From positions 16,398 to 80,397 of the forward strand of contig CAYYDE010000007.1 in NCBI GenBank assembly GCA_964470525.1: a DNA stretch of 64,000 nt, read 5' to 3'. Numbering within the stretch: the first letter of the stretch is position 1; each line of letters begins with the position of its first letter. A model generated the notes under the pieces. The model ran no database searches. It was not told the DNA's origin and saw only the letters and a list, made by a program, of their open reading frames with translations. Both the position numbers and the translations under genes were made by a program. The DNA comes from CAYYDE01 sp964470525. GTDB lineage: Bacteria; Patescibacteriota; Gracilibacteria; BD1-5; UBA6164. This document shows, one piece after another, positions 1 to 8,443 of this stretch.

Positions 1-1
1 C

Positions 2-289
2 TATAAAGAACTCCCAGAACTTTTTGAAATGCTTGGTGGAGAGAAAAATCTTGATTTCACAAGTTTTGCATTTACTGGAGATATGATAGCAACCTGTTTT
101 GGAGCTTCAAGAAATAGGTATTTTGGACAACTCGTATGAAGTTGAAAAACTTCTCTTGAAGCATATGAAATACTGAAATCAGAAAAAAAACACGCAGAAT
201 GATATGAAACTTTGAAAGGAATTTGAGACAAAATTTTGAAAAATAAGAAGTTGAAGTATTTTGGGGAAATAGTGAGAATTTTTAGATAA
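2..289 (+). CDS. gpsA: Glycerol-3-phosphate dehydrogenase [NAD(P)+], C-terminal part
   Basis: Only the last 95 residues lie in the window; the gene enters from the left edge. Reading TGA as Gly gives the C-terminal helical domain of GpsA, with GDMIATC, SRNR and EGYETLKGI, which match the family's GDLxxTC, SRNR and EGxxT stretches of the substrate-binding domain. GpsA reduces dihydroxyacetone phosphate to sn-glycerol-3-phosphate, the backbone for phospholipids, in the cytosol. Four TGA codons fall in this fragment, one of them in the VGSGK stretch where the family has glycine. The stop is TAA and runs into a terminator hairpin. The assignment rests on C-terminal motifs only, because the NAD-binding domain is outside the window. 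Confidence 0.85.
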
Positions 290-325
290 AAAATAAGCAA
301 CTTTTTTAAAAGTTGCTTATTTTTT
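287..325. terminator. Bidirectional terminator between gpsA and the Fur-like gene
   Basis: An AT-rich stem (AATAAGCAACTTTT pairing with AAAAGTTGCTTATT) is flanked by A and T runs on both sides, so it can end transcription from both convergent genes. It overlaps the stop codons of both. Confidence 0.7.
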
Positions 326-664
326 AAATGTTCCAAATATTTTGATATCCATATCTTTTATTTGAAAATTTTCAGGAATTTTTAAATCTGGAAGATTGAT
401 AAGATCATAATCAAAAATTTCTCATGTTTCTTGATCAATTAAATGAATATGATCATGTTTTGCTTTTTCAAAATAGGTTTTTTTACTGGCTCCAACTACT
501 TTTCTGAGTTTTCCATCAGCACAAAGCTCTTCTACATTTCTATAGATAGACGATTTTCCAGCTGTTGGATGTTTTTCTCAAACATAGCCAAAAATTTCAT
601 CAACAGTGAGATGTTTATTTTCACAAATATCAATAATATCTTGCGTATAAAAATGAGTTTTCAT
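317..664 (-). CDS. Fur-family metal-responsive regulator
   Basis: The 115-residue protein has an N-terminal winged helix (YTQDIIDIC, LTVDEIF, SSIYRNVEELCADGKLRKV) followed by a short dimerisation/metal domain with HDHIHLID and GEIFDYD. The helix and HDHxH pattern are typical of Fur/Zur/PerR proteins. The family represses metal-uptake or stress genes when its metal is bound. It lacks the C-terminal CxxC zinc site, which fits a short Fur/PerR-like variant; which metal it senses cannot be told. It starts at the ATG at 664, behind a promoter overlapping a Fur-box-like sequence, suggesting autoregulation. The gene downstream in the opposite direction is an apparently imported pseudogene. Confidence 0.8.
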
Positions 665-692
665 GAGAATAAAGAAAAGAAATATTTTCTTT

Positions 693-741
693 ATTGTACT
701 TTATTTTCTAAAAAGTCAATTTTAAATGATAATGATTCTTG
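693..741 (-). promoter_or_regulatory. Promoter and Fur-box-like operator of the Fur-family gene
   Basis: On the minus strand TTGACT (714-719) and TACAAT (693-698) are separated by 15 bases. Just upstream, 725-740 reads AATGATAATGATTCTT, close to the classical Fur box core GATAATGAT. The placement suggests the regulator represses its own gene. The match is partial, so this is an inference. Confidence 0.5.
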
Positions 742-759
742 TTTTGAAAGTTATTATAT

Positions 760-786
760 TTGACATATTTAAATATTAAATATAAT
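760..786 (+). promoter_or_regulatory. Consensus promoter upstream of the YiiX-like pseudogene
   Basis: TTGACA (760-765) and TATAAT (781-786) both match sigma-70 consensus exactly, with a 15-base spacer. It lies about 45 bases upstream of the ATG at 832 and may have come in with the foreign gene. Confidence 0.55.
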
Positions 787-831
787 GCCTTGGCTAACAT
801 TGTCGTTAGTATATAGTATTGGAGAATATAA

Positions 832-1617
832 ATGAAGTTGGTATACTTGTTTTTGTTTTGTTTCTTTTGTTCTTTTGCAAATGCGTCTGACAAAGAAATG
901 TTGCTGAATGAAATTTAGGAAGTGAAGAAACAGATGAGTGAATTGGATCGTTTGAATAAAACTCAAATGGTTTATTCACAATATGTTTCACTCGAGCCTG
1001 ATGAAAACATGTTGACTCTGAAAAATCAGCTTGCTGATTTAACTCATGATTTGGCAGTTGCAGAAGGTCGGGTCATTGATTTATCTTCGGGTAAGTCAAA
1101 AGCTTCAACAATGCAATCGTTGTCTTCAACGGTGACATTACAATCAGGTGATTTTATTGTTCTAAAACCAAAGTCTGGGTATGCGATGAGCTGGGCTCCA
1201 TTGGGACATGGATGGCAACATGCTATTTTGGTCTATAATGGATCAACTTTGGTTGAAGCTGTTGATCCAAACAACCTTTCAAGGAAATTTTCTTGGACCC
1301 AGTTTATGCAGAAAAACCAATATCATAAATTTGATAAGGCAATTTTGGTGAAAATGGGTTTAAATTCTTGGGAACAAAGTTCTATTCGCTCCTACATGGA
1401 TTTATTTCAAGTAGGTATACCATATCCTCAACAATGGCAAATACCTTTTACGAAGTATTCTGTCGATACATTCTACTGTTCATCACTAGTATGGGCAGCC
1501 CACAAAAATAGTGCTAAATATATTGATTTGGACGATGTTGAATCTCCATTGATGGTATGGCCTGTGGATTTGTTAAACTCAACAAATACAGGGGTTCATT
1601 ACTCAATATCTTGGTAG
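832..1617 (+). pseudogene. Imported YiiX/YaeF-like permuted papain-fold peptidase, interrupted by TAG
   Basis: The reading frame opens with a clear signal peptide (MKLVYLFLFCFFCSFANA) but meets an in-frame TAG at 916-918, codon 29. It then continues open for 231 codons to TAG at 1615. The main part has a short coiled coil, then GHGWQHAILVYNG and, about 90 residues later, FYCSSLVWAAHK. That His-before-Cys order is typical of permuted NlpC/P60-like enzymes (YiiX/YaeF, DUF830), which cleave amide or ester bonds. It contains no TGA codon although about a dozen glycines are present, all GGN; it also has a GC-rich terminator. This suggests recent transfer from a standard-code bacterium. A GTG at 922 could restart translation, but without the signal peptide and with poor ribosome-binding spacing. 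Confidence 0.7.
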
Positions 1618-1625
1618 TATAAATT

Positions 1626-1651
1626 GAGCAGTCCATTGGACTGCTCTTTCC
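1626..1651 (+). terminator. GC-rich terminator after the YiiX-like gene
   Basis: GAGCAGTCC and GGACTGCTC form a perfect 9-bp stem around ATT, followed by TTTCC. It is much more GC-rich than the native terminators in this window, in keeping with foreign origin. Confidence 0.6.
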
Positions 1652-1673
1652 TATTAAAATTTAAAAATATCTT

Positions 1674-2087
1674 ATGAAAAAAATACTTATTTCTATTTTA
1701 TTATTTTTCTTTTCAATTCAGCTATCCTTTGCTGGATCTTGTTGAGGAAATTTTTACTATATTTACGAAAATCAACAAGGGAAAATATTTTATATTTGAC
1801 AATATTCATTTGAAAATATATTTTGAGATTTTCCTGTTTTTCAAGTACAAGATCTTACAAAAAAGGGAGTGCATTATACTGTTTATATAAGTGATCATTG
1901 TGCATATGAATGATTTGAAGAATTAGAAAAATGAACGTTTTTTGATTATTCATTTGGAGATAAATTAAGAATATTATGAAATCTATCAAGTATCATTATT
2001 TTCCTTAAAATATTTATGTTTCTCTTAAGTAAAAGAAAAAAGAGCTTTATACTCACAAAAGAAAAAAGTTTTCGATTAACAAAGTAA
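1674..2087 (+). CDS. Small secreted/membrane protein, paralogue 1
   Basis: The 137-residue protein starts with a signal peptide (MKKILISILLFFFSIQLSFA) and continues SCGGNFYYIYENQQG with a GKIFYIGQYSFENIFGDFP core, a DHCAYEGFEELEKGTFFDY segment and a hydrophobic helix near residues 105-120 followed by a basic tail. Two cysteines (near residues 23 and 78) could form a disulfide outside the membrane. I do not recognise the family. It is followed after 10 bases by a clear paralogue, and 79 bases are identical between the two, so they are a recent tandem duplication. Confidence 0.65.
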
Positions 2088-2097
2088 CAATTACTTC

Positions 2098-2469
2098 ATG
2101 AAAAAAATACTTATTTCTACTATACTCCTTTTTCTCTCAATTCAAATTTCATTTGCATGAGCATGTTGAGGAAAAGTTTACTATATTTACGAAAATCAAC
2201 AAGGGAAAATATTTTATATTTGACAATATTCATTTGAAAATATATTTTGAGATTTCCCAATTTTTGCAACACAAAATCTTACAGAAAAAGGAACTCATTT
2301 GTCAATTTGACATTGTGTTTATGAATGATTTGAAAATTTAGAAGAATGAACATTTTTTGATTATTCGTTTTTGGATAAATTGTTAATATTGTGAAATATA
2401 GGAATTGTATTGTCATCTCTCATAGTTTGAATTTCTTATTTCAGGAATAAAAAAGAAAATAAAAAATAA
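2098..2469 (+). CDS. Small secreted/membrane protein, paralogue 2
   Basis: The 123-residue protein has the same plan as its upstream neighbour: signal peptide (MKKILISTILLFLSIQISFA), ACGGKVYYIYENQQG, the GKIFYIGQYSFENIFGDFP core, GHCVYEGFENLEEGTFFDY and a C-terminal hydrophobic helix with a short basic end. Differences cluster in the middle and C-terminus while the bases at 2177-2255 match 1753-1831 exactly. The function is unknown; the conserved Cys pair and membrane anchor suggest a surface role. Only TGA-as-Gly keeps the frame open. Confidence 0.65.
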
Positions 2470-2492
2470 ATTAGCTTTTTCAAAAAAATCTA

Positions 2493-2753
2493 TATAATAC
2501 ACAAGTAAATAATTTTAGAATGGTTTTTTCTATTCACTCTCAATAATAAATAGAAGGTGGAAAGCTCACAAAATTACATTTAAAAAACGGACCTAAAATT
2601 ATCAAGCGTATGAATTCTTTTTATGAAGAATTCAAGAATTTTAGGGAAAATACTTTTTTTAAATGACTTTTGGGAGTTTCTGCTTTTTTGTTTTAATATT
2701 AACATCAAGGTGCTCAAAAAATATTTAGAATAGTATTTCTAAATATTTTTTTA
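2493..2753 (+). ncRNA. Structured leader or small RNA upstream of the DEAD-box helicase gene
   Basis: This fills the 370-base gap between 2470 and 2840. A TATAAT at 2493-2498 could start a transcript near 2505. CCTAAAATT (2592-2600) pairs with AATTTTAGG (2637-2645), enclosing GAATTCTT/AAGAATTC (2612-2619/2626-2633). A hairpin AAATATTTAGAA/TTCTAAATATTT (2719-2748) with a T run looks like a terminator about 90 bases before the helicase ATG. A 28-codon frame starts inside the stem at 2610 and ends TAA. Possible readings are an attenuated leader of the helicase gene or a separate small RNA; it matches no RNA family I know. Confidence 0.4.
2610..2696 (+). CDS. Possible 28-residue leader peptide
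   Basis: ATG at 2610 opens a 28-codon frame (MNSFYEEFKNFRENTFFKG then LLGVSAFLF) with one TGA glycine and a TAA stop. It has a charged N-half and hydrophobic C-half. The start codon lies inside the stem of the leader hairpin, so its access would depend on RNA folding. No clear ribosome-binding site is visible, so this is tentative. Confidence 0.25.
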
Positions 2754-2840
2754 TGAATAAATTCGGTTTGATAATTTTGTATTGCTTTCAAGCAAATCCA
2801 TTAAGAAATTATTTTCATATTTATTTTTAATCATATTTAT

Positions 2841-4631
2841 ATGACAAATATTACATTTGCAGATCTTTGACTTTCTGCTGAAATTTTAAAATCTATTGAA
2901 GCAAAAGGGTATACAACGCCAAGTTTGATTCAATCTCAAGTTATTCCAGTTGCTTTAAAAACGGATAAAGATATTATCGGGCAAGCACAAACTGGTTCGG
3001 GAAAAACAGCTGCTTTCGGGCTTCCAATTCTTGATAGAATAAATTTCAAATCTTCTGATTTAGAAGCAATTATTTTGACTCCAACAAGAGAATTAGCAAT
3101 TCAAGTAGCTGATGAATTAAAGTCATTTTCAGTTGCAAATCAAGCACAAATTACTCTTTTATATGGAGGACAAAATATTAGAAGTGAAATGTCTGCTCTC
3201 AGACAAAATCCAAAAATTGTAGTTGGAACTCCATGAAGAGTAAAAGACCATCTTTCAAAAAATAGACTTGATCTTTCAAAAATTAAATATTTTGTTTTGG
3301 ATGAAGCTGATGAAATGTTGAATGTTGGTTTTAAAGAAGAAATTGAAGAAATTTTGGAATATTCTCCAGTAGAAAAAAAAGTATTTCTTTTTTCTGCGAC
3401 TATGCCTCCATTTATTATGGGTTTGGTAAAAAAATATTTAAAAGAACACGAACTTATCTCAGTAAAAAAAGAAAATCTTACCAACGATAATATTACTCAA
3501 CAATATTATGAAGTTCCAAGAGGACATAAATTTGATGTTTTGTGTAGAATTATTGATATTACTCCAGATTTTTACGGAATAATTTTTTGTAGAACAAAAG
3601 CTGAAACTGATGAAGTAGCTTCAAAACTTTCTCAAAGAGGATATTTAGCTGAGGCAATTCACGGAGATATTGAACAAGCTATGAGAGAAAAAGTTTTAAC
3701 AAGATTTAAAGCAAAAGCTGTAAAAGTTTTGGTTGCAACTGATGTTGCAGCGAGAGGAATTGATGTGAATGATTTATCACACGTTGTAAACTTTGAACTT
3801 CCAGATAATCCAGAAACCTATACTCATAGAATTGGTCGTACGGGAAGAGCTGGAAAAAAATGAAATGCTATTTCTCTTGTTTCTAATGCTGATACAAGAA
3901 AACTTTTCTTTATCGAAAGAACGATTAAAGCAAAAATTGAAAAAGCAAATCTTCCAAATGCAACACAAATTATTGAGTTCAAAAAACAAAGATTATTTGA
4001 TGATCTTGATACGATTTTATCAACTCCAGAAGCTGGAGATTATACAGATATTGCCACTTCACTTCTTGCAAAACATACTCCAGAAGTGCTCGTAGCTGCA
4101 ATGCTTAAAAAATTCTATAAAGAAGAATTTAAAGCAGAATCATATAGAGAATTTGCTGCTTCAAGAGATAGAAATACTGCATCAACTTCAAAAAGAGATG
4201 ATGGAATGGTAAGACTTTTTGTTGCAAAAGGAAAAATGGATGGATTCCAAAATCCAGGAAATCTTCTTGCTTTTCTTGGGAAAGAATGTGATTTATGAGA
4301 TCTTGGAGCTGGAAAAGTTGATATTCTTCAAAGTTTTTCATATGTTGATTTACCAGAAGCAACAGCAAGTATTGTTCTTAAAATTTTTAAAGATAAAAAT
4401 GATGCAAAACCTTTAGTCGTAAAAGCAAAAGAAAGATCTGATTCTGGAGATAGAGGATGAAGAAGTTTTTGATGAGGAGACAGAAGAGGTTGAGGAAGAA
4501 GTTTTGGATGAGACAGAGGAGGAAGAAATGATAGAGGATGAAGAGGGTATTGAGATAGAAGATCAGGATGAGGAGATAGAGGAGGATTTAGAGGTGGAAG
4601 AAATGACAGAGGATGAAGAAGAGAATATTAA
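2841..4631 (+). CDS. DEAD-box RNA helicase, CsdA/DeaD type, with RGG-rich tail
   Basis: The 596-residue protein carries Q motif (SLIQSQVIP), motif I AQTGSGKT, PTRELA, motif II DEAD (near residue 152), SAT, and motif VI HRIGRTGR. After the two RecA-like domains comes a DbpA-type RNA-binding domain (GMVRLFVAKGKMDGF). The last 60 residues are a Gly/Arg-rich RGG tail (GDRGGR, GGGDRRGG) that only appears if TGA is glycine; many of its Gly codons are TGA. Such helicases unwind structured RNA in ribosome assembly and mRNA decay, especially in the cold. The structured leader upstream may control it. In another frame the tail codes an acidic repeat, which is an artefact. Confidence 0.9.
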
Positions 4632-4656
4632 AAAAAGACCAAATGGTCTTTTTTTA
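4629..4656 (+). terminator. Terminator after the helicase gene
   Basis: AAAAAAGACC, loop AAAT, GGTCTTTTTTT. The stem begins inside the TAA stop of the helicase gene. Confidence 0.75.
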
Positions 4657-4714
4657 ATATTTGAATTTTTTGTGAAAATAATTACACTCGTTATATTATT
4701 TTTAAAAAGCATGG

Positions 4715-5572
4715 ATGAAAGGATGGGTTTTATATAAACATAATCAACACACTTCACAAAAAACATTTTATAGTGTTGAGAGAATTCTTCAAGAAGCACA
4801 AATAAGGAATATTCAGCTTGAAATTGTTACTCCTGAAACGTTATGAATATTGTTTGAAAAATGAGAAGTACCAGAATTTATTTTTCCTCGTATGTGAGCA
4901 TATACTCCATTATGGGTGATTGAAATTTTGAAAAAATATGAAAAATTCTGAGTATTTGTTGTGAATGGGGGTGAGAATATTCAACATTTTTCTGATAAAA
5001 AGAAAATGTATGAATTATTAGAGAGAGAAAAATTTTTGATTCCTCAAACATATCAAGCAAAAATATTTTTAAAAAACATGTCTCTTCTCTCTTATCCTTA
5101 CATATGTAAAAAACGTTTTGGGATGTGATGAAAAAATGTTTTTTTAATTGAAAATGTAAAACAATATGAACAAATTCTATGAAATATTTGAGAGGATAAT
5201 TTTGATGATTTTGTGTTTCAAGAGTGTATTTCTCCAGCAATTGGAAAAGATATACGAGTTTGTATGCTTGGAAATATATCAGTTGCAAGTTATAAAAGAC
5301 AGGCAGTATGAAATGAATTTCGTGCAAATTTTTCACTTGGGTCACAATTATTTCCACATCATTTTGGAGGAGATATAGAGGAAATGAGTAAAAAAATTAT
5401 GAAAATATATAATCTTGATTTTATAGGAATTGATTTTTTATATGATGGAGAAAAATATTATGTTTGAGAAGTAAATACAGCATCCTGATTTTTATCAGCA
5501 GAAACAATTATGCAATTCAATATTGTTGGGAAAGTATTTGATTATATTATTGAAAAAGTACAAAAAAAATAG
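4715..5572 (+). CDS. RimK-like ATP-grasp ligase
   Basis: The 285-residue protein has the ATP-grasp pattern: KKRFGMGGKNVFLIEN (glycine-rich ATP loop), VFQECISPAIGKDIRVCMLG and a C-terminal metal/ATP site GIDFLYDGEKYYVGEVNTASGF. RimK-type enzymes form amide bonds between a carboxylate and an amino group, for example adding glutamate to ribosomal protein S6 or making small dipeptide-like products. Which substrate is used here is unknown. The ATG at 4715 is preferred because the frame from 4711 stops at once. It sits alone between two terminators. Confidence 0.75.
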
Positions 5573-5598
5573 ATGTGTAACATCTATTTTTTTTTTTG
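5566..5598 (+). terminator. Terminator after the ATP-grasp gene
   Basis: AATAGATG, loop TGTA, ACATCTATT, followed by a run of ten T. It lies between convergent genes and may serve both. Confidence 0.75.
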
Positions 5599-5604
5599 AA
5601 AAAA

Positions 5605-5874
5605 TTATCTGAAATTTCTTTCTCTTTTTTCTTGAGGTCTTGCTTCGTTTACAAACAAAGGTCTTCCATCAATTTCAAAACCATTTAATTCTGAAGTTGC
5701 TTTTTCAGCATCAGCATCATTTACATAAGTGATGAAACCAAAACCTTTTGATCTTCCATTTTCATCTTTAATTAAAATAGCTTCTTCTAATTCTCCGTAT
5801 TGAGAAAATACGTTTTCTAAATCTTCTTTTGAAGCACTCCAGTTGATGTTACCAACGAATAATTTTTTTGCCAT
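5605..5874 (-). CDS. RRM-type RNA-binding protein
   Basis: An 89-residue single RNA-recognition motif with RNP2 LFVGNI near the N-terminus and RNP1 KGFGFITY near residue 49, followed by a basic end (RPQEKRERNFR). Proteins like this in bacteria bind single-stranded RNA and are often cold-regulated. The start is MAKKLF at 5874; an upstream in-frame ATG at 5910 is rejected because it falls in the leader hairpin. Glycines here are GGN only, but the protein is too short and too ordinary in composition to call foreign. A terminator-like hairpin directly before the start suggests attenuation. Confidence 0.85.
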   Translation of the reverse strand: MAKKLFVGNINWSASKEDLENVFSQYGELEEAILIKDENGRSKGFGFITYVNDADAEKATSELNGFEIDGRPLFVNEARPQEKRERNFR

Positions 5875-5881
5875 AGCAATA

Positions 5882-5918
5882 ATATAAAAAAAATAAAACA
5901 CATAAACCACTGTGTTTT
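5882..5918 (-). promoter_or_regulatory. Attenuator-like hairpin just before the RRM gene
   Basis: On the minus strand AAAACACA (5918-5911) pairs with TGTGTTTT (5902-5895) around an 8-base loop, followed by ATTTTTTTTA, and the RRM ATG comes about 20 bases later. A terminator in the 5' leader would make expression conditional, perhaps on the RRM protein itself. Confidence 0.4.
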
Positions 5919-6032
5919 TACTAAATCTAAAATGAAATTTAAGCTTAACATCTTCCCATTTAGGGATAAAAAGAAAGTAAGATTACAAGACTTTAATAAA
6001 AAAAGAGTTTACTTCCTTAGTATAAACTAAAA

Positions 6033-6072
6033 AAAATAAAAAGCAAAAGAAAATTTTTTTTGCTTTTTATTT
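6033..6072. terminator. Terminator after the eIF-2B-like gene
   Basis: AATAAAAAGCAAAAGAAAA pairs with TTTTTTTTGCTTTTTATT. On the minus strand it directly follows the TAG at 6074. The interval 5919-6032 holds the RRM gene's leader; a TATACT on the minus strand near 6020 may be its -10. Confidence 0.65.
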
Positions 6073-6073
6073 A

Positions 6074-7024
6074 CTATGAAAAATATGTATCTCTCCAAAT
6101 TTCAGATTGAGCATAGAGTTTTGTATATTCTTCTTTTGTTTCTTTTGGTGTAAGAATTCATTGTTCTGTAACAAGTCCAGTAAACAAATCAATAGGAATT
6201 CTATCATGAGAAAATTTTAATCTTTGATATGATTGTACTTTTGGATCAACAAGTCATTTTACTTCTTTTATTTTGTATCTATAATCTACGGCTTCTTTTG
6301 CTATCCAAAGAGAGTATTTTTTGGTCGTCATAAACATATAAATTTCTTTTTTTGCATGGAAAAATTCAGATACGATTTCATTGGTTCCTGGTGCTCAAAC
6401 AAAGTTAAATTCATTATTAAAACTGAGTCATCAAACAAAAAATTTTGTGATTTTATGTTCAATATGAGAAAGCATATATTCAGGAATAACTTGTAAATCA
6501 ATATCATTTTGTTGAAGAAAATAAATGATTTTTTCTGTGGTGTCTTGTTTTTGTTCTCATACAATGACTGAAAAATTCTTTCCAGATTTTTTTGCTTCCA
6601 CAAGCGTTCCAAGAATGGTACTACTATGATCATGGATTAAAATTATATCTTGATCTTGTACTAAATTTGCTCAAATCTTTTGTATTTTAGAGAGATCTGT
6701 TTCAATTTCATTTGAGATTTGTTTTGTTTTTTGTTCTAAAAAATTATACACATCTTCCATGTTTTTGAATGAATCTTGGTTTTCTACTAACCATTCGAGA
6801 GTTATAGAAAAATAGTAAATAATGATTGCCATACGAGGTTTTGTATTTCTAATATTCATCACAAGTTCCTCATATTTTTTCATAAAATCATCTACATCAT
6901 TTACTTTTAAAAATCTAACAGCAGTATTTATTGCATCTAAACTTAAAAGAGTAAGGTTTGTTGTTCCAATTTCATTTTCTATACTAATGAGAATTTTTGA
7001 TAATTGTTCCATTGTCGTTTGCAT
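6074..7024 (-). CDS. eIF-2B alpha/beta/delta-like protein (MtnA/ribose-1,5-bisphosphate isomerase superfamily)
   Basis: The 316-residue protein has an N-terminal helical part and a C-terminal NagB-type fold with ILIHDHSSTILGTLVEA, FSVIVGEQKQ and FVGGLSFNNEF followed by VGAPGTNEI, matching the conserved strands of the eIF-2B/MtnA/R15P isomerase group. Those enzymes isomerise phosphorylated sugars (methylthioribose-1-phosphate or ribose-1,5-bisphosphate); the actual substrate here cannot be told. It starts 18 bases after the permease stop, so the two form one operon. A TTG at 7042 would overlap the permease stop; the ATG at 7024 is preferred. The stop is TAG. Confidence 0.65.
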
Positions 7025-7042
7025 ATACACAGAGTTAATCAA

Positions 7043-8380
7043 TTACCCAAAGTAATACACTCCAAGGAGGTACATAGAGGAAATAAAGAGGCTGATAATG
7101 GTTATTGGCATACCAACTTTGAAAAAGTCCATAAAACTGATATTGATTCATTGTTTTTTTGCTAAATCAACAGCAATGACTCCAGAAGCAGAAGCAATAA
7201 TGGTTCCATTTCCTCATAAACATGCTCATAAAGCCAGAGCCCACCATAACAAATCAACATGTTCCATTCCAGCCATTTTTTGTTGTACTTCCATAATAAT
7301 TGGAATCATCATAGCTACGAAAGGAATAGTATTTATTAAAGTAGAAGCAAGACCAATTCACCATACAATAACTACAAGCAAAAGAGGTAAATTATCAGAG
7401 AATTTTAATATTTGCTCAGTAATCATATCAAGGAATCATACTTTTTGTAAAGCAGCAACTTGGATAAATAAAGCAGAGAGAAAGAGGAGCGAATCCCATT
7501 CTACTTCTTTCATAATTCTATGAAATGAAACTTGTTTTCCCACTAATATTGAGGCAGTTACTCAAATAGCAATTCACATAAATGCAATCATACCATGGTG
7601 AATTCCAGTCATTTCTGATATTTTTGGTTGTAAAATGAGTAATACAACCGTAAGCAAAATGAAAAAAATAGTGACTCAAGTGACATATTTATTCATTTTA
7701 TTTTCACTGTATTTGTAACTGATTCTTTTGATAATCATCGTACTCGTAAAAACTTTTGTAAGATTATCTTTTACTTCAGGAAAACTTTTTTTATAAACAA
7801 TCAGGACATATGCAAGTATTATAATGGTCATAGTAGTAATTGGAATCCAAAGATTTTCAATAAATGACATAAATGAAAGTCCAGCTTGAACTCAAATAAG
7901 CGTGTTTGGAGGATCTCAAATCAGTGTGAGAGTTCCTCAAATATTTGAAAAAATAGCAAGAAGAATTACGAGTAATTTTGCATCAAGTGATAATCATCTG
8001 GCAATCGCTATAGCTATAGGAATAATAAGAAGTACTAAAGTTGCATTATTTGGAAATATAGTTGAAACCAAAGTAATCATTATAATTAACAATAAAAAAA
8101 TTTTTTTAGCATCTCCTCAACTTTTTTGTGCTAAGAACATATTGAGATAACTAAAAAAACCGGAAGCTGTTGCGATTCCAACAACAAGCATAAGTCAAAA
8201 AAAGAATAACATAATTTCTAAATCAATACCTTTGGCTGCCTCAATTGGAGTCAAAATTCATGTTAGAACAAGGATAAGAACGCTTCATAAAGCGACAAGA
8301 GTTTTATCTATTTTTTCGAAAAGAAACAATATTAAAGACCCAACAAAAACCATAATGGCTATTGCAAATTCAAAAGTCAT
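7043..8380 (-). CDS. ArsB/NhaD/CitM-type ion permease
   Basis: The 445-residue, highly hydrophobic protein has about eleven membrane helices in two halves. The signature pore loops of the ion-transporter superfamily are present: SNIGGTLTLIGDPPNTL in the first half and ACLGGNGTIIASASGVIA in the second, with several of those glycines encoded by TGA. Related carriers move arsenite, Na+/H+ or dicarboxylates; substrate is not predictable. It is the first gene of an operon with the eIF-2B-like gene. Upstream, at 8523-8578, lies the terminator of the tRNA operon that was displaced by the integrative element. Confidence 0.85.
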
Positions 8381-8443
8381 AAGAATGTAATATGATGTAA
8401 AATTCTTTGGAAATCTTAGCTAAAATTTGAAAAGGTAAGCATC

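Noticed and set aside
1..336. 111-codon minus-strand frame at the left edge
   Set aside because: It is antisense to gpsA and overlaps the terminator; the gpsA reading has clear family motifs.
922..1617. Intact gene starting at GTG 922
   Set aside because: It would lack the signal peptide that lies in frame just upstream, and the spacing of any ribosome-binding site is too short; a nonsense mutation is simpler.
2841..4631. Apparent chain of frameshifted or split helicase pieces
   Set aside because: The gaps are single TGA codons in one frame; with code 25 the gene is intact. The same applies to most other genes here, so they are not pseudogenes.
4504..4737. Acidic Glu/Asp-repeat frame
   Set aside because: It is the other-frame reading of the RGG tail of the helicase; the true frame with TGA as Gly gives a normal family C-terminus.
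7098..7523. Open frame on the plus strand within the permease gene
   Set aside because: Antisense to a well-recognised transporter; composition is an artefact.
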